Source: CAYSFW01 sp964620675 (GTDB lineage Bacteria > Pseudomonadota > Gammaproteobacteria > UWMA-0217). Taken from it: DNA of 64,000 nucleotides. The stretch spans positions 1 to 64,000 of the forward strand of contig CAZUJU010000013.1 in assembly GCA_964620675.1 (NCBI GenBank), given 5' to 3'. A model generated the notes under the pieces. It was given only the letters and a program-made list of their open reading frames with translations. It did not search any database and was not told the origin of the DNA. The translations under genes were made by a program, and so were the position numbers. Positions 8,327 to 18,029 of this stretch are shown here, piece by piece. Numbering within the stretch: position 1 is the stretch's first letter; the number at the start of each line of letters is the position of its first letter.

Positions 8327-11300
8327 TCAGCCACCTATCGCCAGGGCGCGAAGCGCTTCGGTGGCAACGGTGAGCATCGCGAGATCGGGTTTGCCATTGG
8401 TGCTGGCCCGCAGCTCGGTGATGATTGCGTGATAGCGCGTAAAGGGCACGGCGTGCGCATCGCGCCAATTGGCGAGTTGGGTCGGCACGTCCAGCGGATC
8501 GGCGTCGTCGCCGCGGTGGAGCACCTGCTCGGTGATTCGACGCCGGCTGCGATTGGCGTCCTCGCGCAATGAGGTCCGCACCCCGCGTTTCCAGCGATTA
8601 TCGCGCGGAAGTTCGCGCAGGCGTTCGCCGAGCCAGGCGAGATCGAGAAAGTCACCGAGGGCGTAATGGATCAGCGCGACTTGTTCGACCGCGTGACCAT
8701 CTTGGCGAGCAACCGCCGCGATATCGAGCGCGACGATCGCCGGGTCAAGGTTGGCGATCTGCCAAGCGAGTTCGGGCGGGGCGCCGCGATCGATGAGCGC
8801 CTGCGCGGCGCGTTCGAGTTGCTGGCGGCCTTCGCCGCATAAGGCATACGGCAGCAGGCCGAGCACCTCGTCGGTCACGGGTTGAAACTGGGTGGCGGTG
8901 GCGCACACCGGGAGCGCGCCGGGGTGTTGTCGCAGTAGCCAGCGTGTCGCGCGGTCGAGCAGGCGTCGAATCTCGAATTGCATGTCGAGCTGCACATCGG
9001 CAAACCGGACTGCATCGAGCGTATCGATCGCGGCCCACAGGGCGTCGGTGCGGAAGACCTCGCGCGCAATGAGGTAGGCACGCACGATCGCCGGGATGGC
9101 GGCGTCGGTTTCATCTTCCATGCGCTGGATGAAGGTCCCGCCCATTCGATCGATGACCTGGTTGGTGAGATGGGTTGCGGTGATCTCCTGGCGCAGCGAA
9201 TGTTGCTCCATGGCGGGTTGAAACGCAGGTTGCAAACCGGCGGGAAAATAATCGTAGAGTTCGCGGCGCAGGAAATCGTCGCCTTGCAGATCGGACTCGA
9301 CCAGCGCCTGATAGGTGCGGATCTTGCTGTAGGCGAGCAGCACCGCGATTTCCGGTCGAGACAGGCCGCGTTTGTCGCTCTCGCGCTGAATCAGGGCCGC
9401 GTTGGTCGGCAAGGCCTCGAGCTGGCGGTCGATTCGCCCTTCTTGTTCCATGCGTTCGATCATGCGCAAGTGATCGTACAAAAAATAACCGGCGTAGCGT
9501 TCGGCGAGGCTGATGGCTTGGGTTTGCCGCTCGTTGCCGCGCAACACCAACTGCGCGACCGCCTCGGTCATGTCCTGGAGGCACTGGTTGCGCTGTTTGA
9601 GCGTGAGGTCACCGTCGGCGACAGTTTGATCGAGCACGATCTTGATATTGACCTCGTGGTCCGAGCAGGCGACGCCACCGGAGTTGTCGATTGCGTCGGT
9701 GTTGATGCGGCCGCCGTTCAATGCGTATTCGATTCGTGCGCGTTGCGTCAATCCCAGATTGCCGCCTTCGCCGATCACCGCGCAGCGCAATTCGTCGGCA
9801 TTGATGCGCAGCGGATCGTTGGTGCGGTCGCCGACGTCCGCGTGGCTCTCGGCACCGGCCTTGACATAAGTACCGATGCCGCCGTTCCAAAGCAGATCGA
9901 CCGGCGCCCGCAGCAGCGCCCGGATCAGGTCGTGCGGGCTGAGTCTGGCGCTTTCGATCGCAAGCGCGGCGCGTGCCGCTTCGCTCAAGTGGATACTTTT
10001 CGCGCTGCGGGCGTAAACCCCGCCGCCGGCCGAAATCACGCTGGCGTCATAGTCCTGCCAGCTCGACCGCGGCAGCGCGAACAGGCGCTCGCGTTCGCGG
10101 AACGTGGCCTCCGGATCGGGGTCGGGGTCGATAAAAATATGTTGGTGGTTGAACGCGGCGAGCAACCGGATCTGGCGCGATTGCAGCATCCCATTGCCAA
10201 ACACGTCGCCCGACATGTCACCGATCGCAATCACGTTGAATGGCGCGGTTTGGACGTCCTTGCCCATCTCGGCGAAATGGCGCCGCACCGAAATCCAGGC
10301 ACCGCGTGCGGTGATCCCCATTTTCTTGTGGTCGTAGCCCCGCGAGCCGCCCGAGGCGAATGCATCACCGAGCCAGAATCCGTATTCCGCAGCGATCTCG
10401 TTGGCGAGATCCGAGAAACTCGCCGTACCCTTGTCGGCGGCCACGACCAGGTAGGGGTCGTCGCCGTCGCGCCGTACGACCTCGGGTGGCGGGACCACGG
10501 TGGTGCCAACCCGGTTGTCGGTGAGATCAAGCAGGCCGTGAATGAAGCTGCGGTAACAGCGGATGACTTCCTGCTGTACCTCGTCGCGACCCGCGGTCGG
10601 GGACAGTTTTTTCGCGACGAATCCCCCTTTGGCGCCGACCGGTACGATCAGGGCATTTTTAATCATCTGCGCCTTCATTAATCCGAGCACCTCGGTGCGG
10701 AAATCCTCGCGTCGGTCTGACCAGCGCAAGCCGCCGCGCGCAACGACCCCGCCGCGCAGGTGCACCCCTTCGACATGGGGCGCGTAGACAAAAATCTCGT
10801 ATTTCGGGCGCGGTTGCGGCAGTTCCGGCACTTGCGCCGAGTCGAATTTGAGCGCGAGCTGGGGCTTGGGTTCGCCGTTGGTGTCGAGCTGAAAATAATT
10901 GGTGCGCAGCGTCGCTCGCAGGGTGTTGAGAAACAGCCGCAGGATGCGATCTTCGTCGAGACTGGCGACGCCGTCGATGGCCTGTTCGCAGCGCGCGATG
11001 CGTTCCTGCTGTTGGCTGGTGCTCGCGGATTCCCGTGGCGAGAGCAGGCTGTGAAATAACTCGGTCAACTGCCGGGCGATACCGGGATTGCGCAGTAAAA
11101 CGTCCTCCATGTACGTCTGACTGAACGGCACGCGCGTTTGTAACAGGTATTTGCAGTAGGCCCGCAACAACACGACTTCACGCCAATCGAGTCCGGCGAG
11201 GAGGATCAGCGCATTGAACCCGTCGCTTTCCATTTGTCCGGCGCAGATCCGCGCGAAGGCTTCCTGAAAACGCTCTTTGACTTCGGGAATGTCGATATCG

Positions 11301-13150
11301 ACCTTGACCACCGGCGCCAGGTCGAAATTAAGGATCCAGCAATCCCCGGTCGTCGCGGACCGGATTTCATAGGGCGTGGCACCGAGCACCTTGAGCCCCA
11401 TTCGTTCCAGCATCGGCAGCACATCTGATAGCGGCAGCGCCCGCGCCCGGCCATAGAGCTTGAAGCGCAGGTCGGCGCTGGCCTCTGGTGGGCGATACAG
11501 GTGCATCGCGAGTGGCCGGTCCGCGGTGATGGATTCGATCCGTTGGATATCGAGCACCGCCGTGCGCGGCGTGCATTCGTCGCGGTAGCCGAGCGGGAAG
11601 GCCTCGCCGTAGCGCTCGAACAGTACCAGCCCCGCGCTTTCGCCGAATACCTCGCGCAGCTCCTGACGCAAGACATCCGCCCACGCCAGCGTCGCCTCGA
11701 CAAGGATCGCTTCCAGTGCGCGGGTATCGAATGCCCGCGGCGGCCCCGGTTCGGTCCAGACGATGAAGTGAACCTGGGCCGTGACGCCTTCCGTGAATTG
11801 AATGTTGAATTCGGAACCGGTCCCATCGAATTGCCGGATCAGGATGCCTTGCATGCGCTTGCGCAATTGGGTGTCGTAGCGATCGCGGGGCGCGAACACC
11901 AGTACGCTGACAAACCGGCCGTAGGCGTCCGGGCGGACATAGACCTTGAGTTTCTGGCGACCCTGATGGCTCAGGATGCCGATGGCGGTGTCGTGCAGTG
12001 TGGCGATATCGGACTGAATCAACTCGTCACGCGGCAGGGTGTGCAGGATATGTTCCAGCGCCTTGCTGGCGTGGCCGGCGGGATCGAACGCCGCACGCGC
12101 GATGATGCCAGCCAGTTTGTGCCGCAGGAGCGGGATCTGGCTCGGGCGCGCGTCGTACGCGGCCGAGGTGTAGAGCCCCTGAAAGCGCCACTCGCCGCGG
12201 ACTGCGCCGTGCGCGTCGAAGCGTTTGACGCCGACGTAATCGAGCTGAACCGGGCGGTGCACGGTCGACAGCACCGCCGATTTGGTCAGCACCAGCGGGT
12301 TGGGCCGTAGCGCCAGCGCGCGCAGGTGAGGTGGAATACGCAACACCGATTTCACCGTCCGCAGGCGAAAGATGCCGAGCGCGGAAGCCTTCGTTTGCTC
12401 AAGATACTCGCCGTCTTGATCGCGCCTCAGATCGAACTCGCGAAACCCGATGTAGGTAAAGTGGTGATCGTCCAGCCAACGCAGGAATGCGAGGGTTTCG
12501 TCAAGCTCGGTGCGTGGCCCCGGCAGCTCGGTGGCCAAGGACTCCAGCTCGGTAATCGCCGCTTGCATCCGGGTACGCAGGCGCGGCCAGTCATCGACCA
12601 CGGCACGGATGTCCGCGAGGATGGCGAGGAGTTCCACCCGCAAGGCCTCGCGCTCAGCGGCACTTGCGAGGGGGTCGATTTCAAATCGCATCCAGGCTTC
12701 CCGGGTCGCGGCGTCGTCGGCGATCTCCTCCGCCAATCCGCGCATCGCACCATCGCCGTCGCGCAGCACCGCGAAGGTCGGGTGAACCAACGCGTGCAGG
12801 GTCAGGCGGCGCTGGCTGAGGGCCATGCTCAGCGAGTCCACGAGGAACGGCATGTCGTCGGTGATCACCTCGACCACGGTGTGCGGCGACCGCCAACCAT
12901 CCTGTTCGAACACCGGGTTGTAGACCCGCAGTACCGGGGTGCCGGGCATACGCCGTTCCGCGGTGTGCCAATGGGACAGCAGCGCGCCGTAAAGATCTTC
13001 CGCTGCGACGGATTCGAGGTCTTCTAGCGCGGCCCCGGCGTAGTAGCGTTCGGCGATGCGTTCGAGCGCGGGGTGGGCACGGTCAGCGATCCGGGTGCGG
13101 ATGCGTTCGCGCAGATTATCGAGAATCGTCTGGCGTTTTATTTCGTCCAC
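8327..13150 (-). CDS. gdhB: NAD-specific glutamate dehydrogenase, 180-kDa class
   Basis: 1607 residues, matching the large NAD-GDH class (about 1600 aa, as in Pseudomonas and Streptomyces) rather than the 450-aa enzymes. It catalyses oxidative deamination of glutamate to 2-oxoglutarate with NAD. A long N-terminal regulatory region (ACT-like segments) precedes the catalytic core, where GLRWSDRREDFRTEVLGLMK and the glycine-rich lysine motif GAKGGFVAKK are seen at about residues 830-880. The nucleotide-binding part follows with IGDMSGDVFGNGML, then the long C-terminal helical domain. The start is GTG with an AGGAC ribosome binding site; no better start is visible. It is a monocistronic gene by its isolation. 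In related organisms this enzyme supports amino-acid catabolism. Confidence 0.95.
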   Translation of the reverse strand: MDEIKRQTILDNLRERIRTRIADRAHPALERIAERYYAGAALEDLESVAAEDLYGALLSHWHTAERRMPGTPVLRVYNPVFEQDGWRSPHTVVEVITDDMPFLVDSLSMALSQRRLTLHALVHPTFAVLRDGDGAMRGLAEEIADDAATREAWMRFEIDPLASAAEREALRVELLAILADIRAVVDDWPRLRTRMQAAITELESLATELPGPRTELDETLAFLRWLDDHHFTYIGFREFDLRRDQDGEYLEQTKASALGIFRLRTVKSVLRIPPHLRALALRPNPLVLTKSAVLSTVHRPVQLDYVGVKRFDAHGAVRGEWRFQGLYTSAAYDARPSQIPLLRHKLAGIIARAAFDPAGHASKALEHILHTLPRDELIQSDIATLHDTAIGILSHQGRQKLKVYVRPDAYGRFVSVLVFAPRDRYDTQLRKRMQGILIRQFDGTGSEFNIQFTEGVTAQVHFIVWTEPGPPRAFDTRALEAILVEATLAWADVLRQELREVFGESAGLVLFERYGEAFPLGYRDECTPRTAVLDIQRIESITADRPLAMHLYRPPEASADLRFKLYGRARALPLSDVLPMLERMGLKVLGATPYEIRSATTGDCWILNFDLAPVVKVDIDIPEVKERFQEAFARICAGQMESDGFNALILLAGLDWREVVLLRAYCKYLLQTRVPFSQTYMEDVLLRNPGIARQLTELFHSLLSPRESASTSQQQERIARCEQAIDGVASLDEDRILRLFLNTLRATLRTNYFQLDTNGEPKPQLALKFDSAQVPELPQPRPKYEIFVYAPHVEGVHLRGGVVARGGLRWSDRREDFRTEVLGLMKAQMIKNALIVPVGAKGGFVAKKLSPTAGRDEVQQEVIRCYRSFIHGLLDLTDNRVGTTVVPPPEVVRRDGDDPYLVVAADKGTASFSDLANEIAAEYGFWLGDAFASGGSRGYDHKKMGITARGAWISVRRHFAEMGKDVQTAPFNVIAIGDMSGDVFGNGMLQSRQIRLLAAFNHQHIFIDPDPDPEATFRERERLFALPRSSWQDYDASVISAGGGVYARSAKSIHLSEAARAALAIESARLSPHDLIRALLRAPVDLLWNGGIGTYVKAGAESHADVGDRTNDPLRINADELRCAVIGEGGNLGLTQRARIEYALNGGRINTDAIDNSGGVACSDHEVNIKIVLDQTVADGDLTLKQRNQCLQDMTEAVAQLVLRGNERQTQAISLAERYAGYFLYDHLRMIERMEQEGRIDRQLEALPTNAALIQRESDKRGLSRPEIAVLLAYSKIRTYQALVESDLQGDDFLRRELYDYFPAGLQPAFQPAMEQHSLRQEITATHLTNQVIDRMGGTFIQRMEDETDAAIPAIVRAYLIAREVFRTDALWAAIDTLDAVRFADVQLDMQFEIRRLLDRATRWLLRQHPGALPVCATATQFQPVTDEVLGLLPYALCGEGRQQLERAAQALIDRGAPPELAWQIANLDPAIVALDIAAVARQDGHAVEQVALIHYALGDFLDLAWLGERLRELPRDNRWKRGVRTSLREDANRSRRRITEQVLHRGDDADPLDVPTQLANWRDAHAVPFTRYHAIITELRASTNGKPDLAMLTVATEALRALAIGG

Positions 13151-13184
13151 GACTGTCCTATTGAGTTGAAAAGCACTTCATTCA

Positions 13185-13310
13185 CTTTCGTGGCGAGGGC
13201 GTAGCTCTGTGGGATGAAAGCCGCTCCAGGTCGGTTTTGCGGGAGACACCATGAAGCCGTCCCCGGAGGCCCGACAGCACGCTTCCGTGCGACCGACGCG
13301 CCCGCCTACT
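13185..13310 (+). repeat. Copy A of the dispersed intergenic hairpin repeat
   Basis: Contains the family core GGATGAAAGCCGCTCC followed by GCGGGAGACACCATGAAGCC, closely similar to the copies near 38.0, 39.3, 54.3 and 55.6 kb. It lies in the gap upstream of glutamate dehydrogenase. It is more diverged than the 55.6-kb copy, and its terminal hairpin arms are decayed. Confidence 0.65.
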
Positions 13311-13361
13311 CAGACCGCAGTGGCATGCCCTGATGTTCAACTTGATTCTAGTCTTTGAGGC

Positions 13362-14060
13362 GTGCGTTGGCTGCGAATCCGGGAAAAACGGCTATTGGTC
13401 GGGGGGCGCGCGCAGACCGACGCGGGTCGGCAAATCGCCGCGGATGCGATCGCGTCGATGAATACCCTCGAAGGCAGCAGCGAACGCATTGGCGACATCA
13501 TCGTGATCATCGACGAGATCGCTTTTCAGACCAATTTGCTGGCGCTCAACGCCTCGGTCGAGGCCGCCCACGCCGGCGAGCATGGGCGCGGTTTCGCGGT
13601 GGTTGCCAACGCGGTGCGCGAGCTGGCCGGGCGGAGCGCGGAAGCGGCGCGGGGAATCAAGAGCTTGATTCAGGAGAGTCACAGTCGCGTGCGCGAAAGC
13701 GTGACCCGTGTCGAACGGTTCGGCGAGGTGTTGAATGCGGCTTCGGACCAGGTCGGCCAGCTGAGCTCTGTGTTTACCGAGATTGCTGCCTCGGCGATGC
13801 AGCAGTCCGGCGGTATCGAAGACCTCAAGCGAGCAATTGATCAGATCGAGACCACCACGATGCAGAACGCCGCGATGGTGGAGTAGATCTCGGCGGCGAG
13901 CCATGCGATGGCGGAGCAAGCGGCTCGTCTCGATCAGCAGGTAGGGCGGTTCCGCGTCAACCCCGCGACCACGTTGCCGGAGCCCGTGTCACGCGCGTCG
14001 GACGGGGCTCAACCACGGCGGGTGAGCGGCACGGTTCAACCGAGCCGCCGGGCGGCCTGA
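13362..14060 (+). pseudogene. Remnant of a methyl-accepting chemotaxis protein
   Basis: Only the cytoplasmic signalling part of a chemoreceptor is present: the hairpin tip (IIDEIAFQTNLLALNASVEA, then GRGFAVVANAVRELAGRS) and the descending methylation helix. The sensor domain, transmembrane helices, HAMP and the ascending helix are all missing; homology appears to start near 13400. In addition, the conserved tail NAA(L/M)VEE is cut by an amber codon at 13884-13886, exactly where GAG is expected. The frame continues undisturbed after it (SAASHAMAEQAARLDQQVGR) to the natural stop at 14058-14060. It is thus broken at both ends: truncated 5' and with a nonsense codon. Without suppression the product would be a soluble fragment of at most 174 residues. 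Function as a receptor is excluded. Confidence 0.85.
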
Positions 14061-14074
14061 TGGCGGCGCCCGGG

Positions 14075-15388
14075 TCACACGGCATTTGCCCAGAGGTCGT
14101 GCTCGTCGCTGGCAACGATCTCCACCTCGACGAAGGTTCCGGGCGCGAATTGCACCCCTTCGATAATGACGACCCCGTCGATCTCGGGCGCATCGGCACT
14201 GCTGCGGGCGATCGTGTTGGCGCCCTCGATTTCGTCGGTCAGCACCGTGATGAGCGTGCCGACCTTATCCATCAACTTGCCGCGGCTGATGTCGGCCTGA
14301 AGCTCCATGAAGGTCTCTTGGCGGTCGAGCTTGATGGCTTCCGGCACCTCGCCGGGCAGGGCATTGGCTGGGGCGCCGTCGATCGCGGAGTAGGTGAAGC
14401 AACCGACACGATCGAGTTGGGCTGCCTCGATAAACGACAGTAGGGTTTCGAAATCCTGCTCGGTTTCGCCGGGAAAACCGACGATGAAGGTGCTGCGGAT
14501 GGTGAGGTCGGGGCAGATTTCCCGCCAGCGATGGAGTCGTTCCAGTACCTTTTCGGCATGGGCCGGGCGGCGCATGGCTTTCAATACCGCGGGGCTCGCG
14601 TGCTGCAACGGAACGTCGAGATACGGCAGAATCCGGCCTTCAGCCATCAACGGGATCAGATCATCGACGTGGGGATAGGGATACACATAGTGCAACCGTA
14701 TCCAAACCCCAAGTTCTCCCAGCGCCTCGGCAAGTTGCTGACTGTGGCTGCGCAGCGGTCGACCGCGCCAGAACCCGGTGCGGTATTTGGTGTCGATGCC
14801 ATAGGCGCTGGTGTCCTGTGAGATCACGAGCAGTTCCTTCACCCCCGCTTTGACCAGATTTTCGGCTTCCTGCATGACCTCGCCGATGGGCCGGCTGACC
14901 AGATCACCGCGCAGATGCGGAATGATGCAGAAGCTGCAGCGGTGATTGCAGCCTTCGGAGATCTTGAGGTAGGCGTAGTGGCGCGGGGTGAGCTTGATAC
15001 CTTGCGGCGGGACGAGATCGAGAAACGGATCGTGCGGCGCTGGCAGGTGTTCGTGCACTGCGGACATGACCGCTTCGTAGGCATGTGGGCCGGTCACCGC
15101 GAGTACCGCCGGGTGGGCGGCGAGGACTTTGTCCGCTTCGGCGCCAAGGCAGCCGGTGACGATCACCCGACCGTTTTCCTCCAGCGCTTCGCCGATTGTC
15201 TCCAGCGATTCTTGCACCGCCGATTCAATAAATCCGCAGGTGTTGACGACCACGAGATCCGCGCCCGCGTAGTCGGCCGAGGTGCCATAACCTTCGGCGC
15301 GCAGCTGCGTCAGAATGCGTTCGGAATCGACCAACGCCTTGGGGCAGCCGAGGCTGACGAAGCCGATTGTAGGGGTGTACTTGGGCAT
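14075..15388 (-). CDS. rimO: Ribosomal protein S12 methylthiotransferase RimO
   Basis: 437 residues. A radical-SAM enzyme that adds a methylthio group to the conserved aspartate of ribosomal protein S12. The N-terminal domain starts IGFVSLGCPKALVDSERIL with the first of three cluster-binding cysteines. The radical-SAM CxxxCxxC motif is in SEGCNHRCSFCIIPHLRG at about residue 150, and a C-terminal TRAM domain ends the protein. The start at 15388 gives the same N-terminus as E. coli RimO; the much longer open frame upstream runs into the photolyase gene on the same strand and is not needed. The third position of the CPKNLVDSE signature is Ala instead of the usual Asn, a minor change. Confidence 0.96.
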   Translation of the reverse strand: MPKYTPTIGFVSLGCPKALVDSERILTQLRAEGYGTSADYAGADLVVVNTCGFIESAVQESLETIGEALEENGRVIVTGCLGAEADKVLAAHPAVLAVTGPHAYEAVMSAVHEHLPAPHDPFLDLVPPQGIKLTPRHYAYLKISEGCNHRCSFCIIPHLRGDLVSRPIGEVMQEAENLVKAGVKELLVISQDTSAYGIDTKYRTGFWRGRPLRSHSQQLAEALGELGVWIRLHYVYPYPHVDDLIPLMAEGRILPYLDVPLQHASPAVLKAMRRPAHAEKVLERLHRWREICPDLTIRSTFIVGFPGETEQDFETLLSFIEAAQLDRVGCFTYSAIDGAPANALPGEVPEAIKLDRQETFMELQADISRGKLMDKVGTLITVLTDEIEGANTIARSSADAPEIDGVVIIEGVQFAPGTFVEVEIVASDEHDLWANAV

Positions 15389-15476
15389 GATTTCAGGCGC
15401 GTGAGCAGGTTGCGGATCGATGCGCGGAGTATTGCATGGAACGACGCGCATGCAACGCGCGCGGTAAACGCCGGAT

Positions 15477-16952
15477 TCACGCGCGATTACCCTCGCCAGG
15501 CGGTCCATCGCCCCCAGCGCGCTTGATCCGCTCGAACCGCGCCAGCGCCGCCTCGCGGCTGGCCTTGAGGTCTGTGATCGGGCGAGGGTAGTCGACCCCG
15601 AGCGTGATGCCGGCGGCACTGAGCGTTGCGCGATCCGCCGTCCAGGGCTGGTGGAGGTATCGGGTCGGCAGCCGCGCCAGTTCCGGTACCCAGCGCCGCA
15701 CATAGTCGCCTTGCGGATCGAATTTCTCGCCTTGTAACACCGGATTGAACACCCGGAAGTACGGCGCGGCATCGGCACCGCAGCCGGCGGTCCACTGCCA
15801 GCCAAGGGTGTTGCTGGCGAGGTCGGCGTCGACCAGGGTGTCCCAGAACCAGCGCGCGCCGTCCTGCCAGGGCGTCAGCAGGTTCTTGGTCAGCAGCGAC
15901 GCCACCACCATGCGGACCCGATTGTGCATCCAGCCGGTGGTCCAGAGTTCACGCATGCCGGCATCGACGATCGGCAAACCGGTTCGGCCGAGTTGCCAAG
16001 CCCGCAACGCCGCGGCGTTGGGTGACCATTCGAAGCCGGTGAAGCGGCGGTCGAGCGGCGCGGAAACCGTATGCGGGAAGTGGTATAGCAGATGGTGGGC
16101 GAACTCACGCCAGCCGATCTCTGACAGGAAGACCCGTGCGCCTTCGGCGGTGACGGAGCTAGTCTCCCCGAGGGTCCGCAGCACGGCGCGGACGATTTGG
16201 CGCGGACCGATCTCGCCCAGATGGAGGTGGGGCGAGAGGCGCGAGGTGCCGGGCTCGTCCGGGAAGTTGCGCCGCTCGGCGTAGGTGCGGATTGCGGCGT
16301 CGAGAAACTTCGCGAGTTGGGTGTGCGCGCCGGTCTCGCCCGGTTGCCAGGCGTCGTGAAAGCCGGCATCCCAGCGAGTCTTTGGCAGCAGCCCGAGCGC
16401 CTCGGGTGCGAGCGAGGCGAGTGGGATCTCCGGACTCGCGATTGCATCGGGTGCGGGAAGCACGGTGTGATCAATGCCTTTCTCAAGACAGTGTTTCCAA
16501 AACGGGGTGAAGACGCGGAACGGCTCGCCGGCTTTGTTGGCCACGGTCCAGGGCTCGTGGAGCAGCGCGGCATTGAAGCTCTCCGCCGTAAACCCCTGCT
16601 CGCGTAATGCCGTTTTGACCGCGCGATCGCGCCCGGTTGCCCACGGTTCGTACTGGCGGTTCCAGTACACGCCGTCGGCACCGCTCTCGCGCAATAGATC
16701 CAGCAAGCTCGACAGACTCGCGCCGCGGCGCACGATCAGGCGCGCGCCGCGCGTCGCGAACGCCTGCGCTAGGGCGGTCAGGCTGTGGTGTAGCCACCAG
16801 CGCGCGGCGCCGCCTGGGGTCCAGTTGGAGGCCTCCTCGGGGGCGTGAATATAGACTGGGATGATCCGCGCGTTGTTTTGTAGCGCGTGCCACAAGGCGG
16901 GGTTGTCGGCAAGGCGTAAGTCCTGGCGGAACCAGACCAGCAAGGTGCGCAT
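15477..16952 (-). CDS. phrB: Class I deoxyribodipyrimidine photolyase
   Basis: 491 residues, normal for bacterial CPD photolyases (470-490). It repairs cyclobutane pyrimidine dimers using FAD and blue light. The N-terminal antenna domain starts LLVWFRQDLRLADNPALWHA. The FAD domain shows SRLSPHLHLGEIGPRQI at about 230-245, WMHNRVRMVVASLLTKNLL at about 350, and the family signature NTLGWQWTAGCGADAAPYFR with FNPVLQGEKFD at about 385-410. The three-tryptophan electron chain region appears intact. It lies 88 bp upstream of rimO on the same strand and may share its transcript. Confidence 0.96.
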   Translation of the reverse strand: MRTLLVWFRQDLRLADNPALWHALQNNARIIPVYIHAPEEASNWTPGGAARWWLHHSLTALAQAFATRGARLIVRRGASLSSLLDLLRESGADGVYWNRQYEPWATGRDRAVKTALREQGFTAESFNAALLHEPWTVANKAGEPFRVFTPFWKHCLEKGIDHTVLPAPDAIASPEIPLASLAPEALGLLPKTRWDAGFHDAWQPGETGAHTQLAKFLDAAIRTYAERRNFPDEPGTSRLSPHLHLGEIGPRQIVRAVLRTLGETSSVTAEGARVFLSEIGWREFAHHLLYHFPHTVSAPLDRRFTGFEWSPNAAALRAWQLGRTGLPIVDAGMRELWTTGWMHNRVRMVVASLLTKNLLTPWQDGARWFWDTLVDADLASNTLGWQWTAGCGADAAPYFRVFNPVLQGEKFDPQGDYVRRWVPELARLPTRYLHQPWTADRATLSAAGITLGVDYPRPITDLKASREAALARFERIKRAGGDGPPGEGNRA

Positions 16953-17057
16953 CGTTGGGGTTTTTCGTGTGGCTGACGGGTGACTTTATCCGAAGGATAC
17001 GGCGGTGGCGCAAATCGCCTTTTTCGCAGTGAGGTGGGGGCGTTATGAACCCCGCGT

Positions 17058-17924
17058 TCAGGCCGCGGCGGCGCAGTGGCGGAGAAACGCTTGTGCGGCA
17101 TTGCTCAGGGTGCGCTCGCGATGGCGCACGAGGCCAAGGCGCCGAACGAGTGACAAAGGCACCGGGAGCACCCGGAGCCGCTCGTCGAGCATGGTGTGTG
17201 GTAGCACGCTCCAGCCGAGCCCCGTGATGACCATGCTCTTGATCGTTTCCAGGTAATCGGTTTCGAGACTGATCTTGAGCGCCAGGTGGCGCTCGCTCAG
17301 GGCGCGTTCGACGAGTTGGCGGGTGGCGGTGCGTGGGTTCGGCAGGATCGCGGGGAAGGCTGCGAGGGTCTCAAAGGTGATCGCGTCGGAGCCGAGCAGG
17401 ACGTGACCGGTGGCGCAGACAAATGCGAGCGGGTCGTCCCAAAGCGCCATTTCGTCGAGTTTTGGCGGCAGCGGTCGTGGCAGCGTAATCAAGGCCAGAT
17501 CGAGTTCACCAGTTTCGACCGCATGCGCGGCGGATTCGGAGTCGAGAAATCGCAGCGCCGGCGTAACCTGCGGAAAATCCCGCAGATAGGTGCGCAAGAT
17601 CGGGGGCAAATAATGCAGGCCAACATGGTGCGAGGCGCCTAGACGCAGCGTGCCGCCCACCTCGCTGGAGAGCGCGTTTAGCAGCCGCTTGCCATCTTCG
17701 ATTTCGGCGATGACGCGGCGTGCGGTCGTCAGCAGGACGGTGCCTGCCTCGGTCAGGCTTAAGTGTTTACCCAAACGGTCGAACAGGCGCAGGCCGAGCT
17801 CCGCCTCCAGCGCGGAAATACGTTTTGAAACGGCGGGTTGGGTCAAATGCAGACGGTCGGCGGCGAGCGAGAATGATCCCGTTTCGATGACCGCGACGAA
17901 GGCTTGAAGATTGCCTAGCTCCAT
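17058..17924 (-). CDS. LysR-family regulator divergent from leuC
   Basis: 288 residues with a typical LysR layout. The N-terminal winged helix spans residues 1-60 (MELGNLQAFVAVIETGSFSL, LTQPAVSKRISALEAELGLR, FDRLGKHLSLTEAG), followed by a linker helix and the ligand-binding domain from about residue 90 (GTLRLGASHHVGLHYLPPIL). It is transcribed away from the leu cluster across a roughly 100-bp AT-rich gap, the standard arrangement for a LysR protein that controls its neighbour. Regulation of leuC(DB) is therefore the best guess. The effector is unknown; a leucine-pathway intermediate would fit. Confidence 0.9.
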   Translation of the reverse strand: MELGNLQAFVAVIETGSFSLAADRLHLTQPAVSKRISALEAELGLRLFDRLGKHLSLTEAGTVLLTTARRVIAEIEDGKRLLNALSSEVGGTLRLGASHHVGLHYLPPILRTYLRDFPQVTPALRFLDSESAAHAVETGELDLALITLPRPLPPKLDEMALWDDPLAFVCATGHVLLGSDAITFETLAAFPAILPNPRTATRQLVERALSERHLALKISLETDYLETIKSMVITGLGWSVLPHTMLDERLRVLPVPLSLVRRLGLVRHRERTLSNAAQAFLRHCAAAA

Positions 17925-18029
17925 TTGTATTCCAAAAAGTCATGCGAATAATGAAAACTATGAATTTGAATAATATTAGCGGCTTCGGTAGGCTTTGTCC
18001 TATTGTTAGGTGGTCGGAGGTCGAGGGAC
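17925..18029. promoter_or_regulatory. Divergent promoter region, LysR gene and leuC
   Basis: The most AT-rich gap in its neighbourhood. TCAT-N7-ATGA at 17940-17954 is a dyad of LysR-box type, and GAATAAT occurs twice (17946-17952 and again near 17968). A ribosome binding site GGAGG precedes leuC. The exact promoter elements cannot be fixed by eye. Confidence 0.4.

Noticed and set aside
8978..10681. 567-codon plus-strand open frame
   Set aside because: It lies antisense within the conserved NAD-glutamate dehydrogenase gene and its translation has no recognisable domain. Long antisense frames are expected in GC-rich coding DNA.
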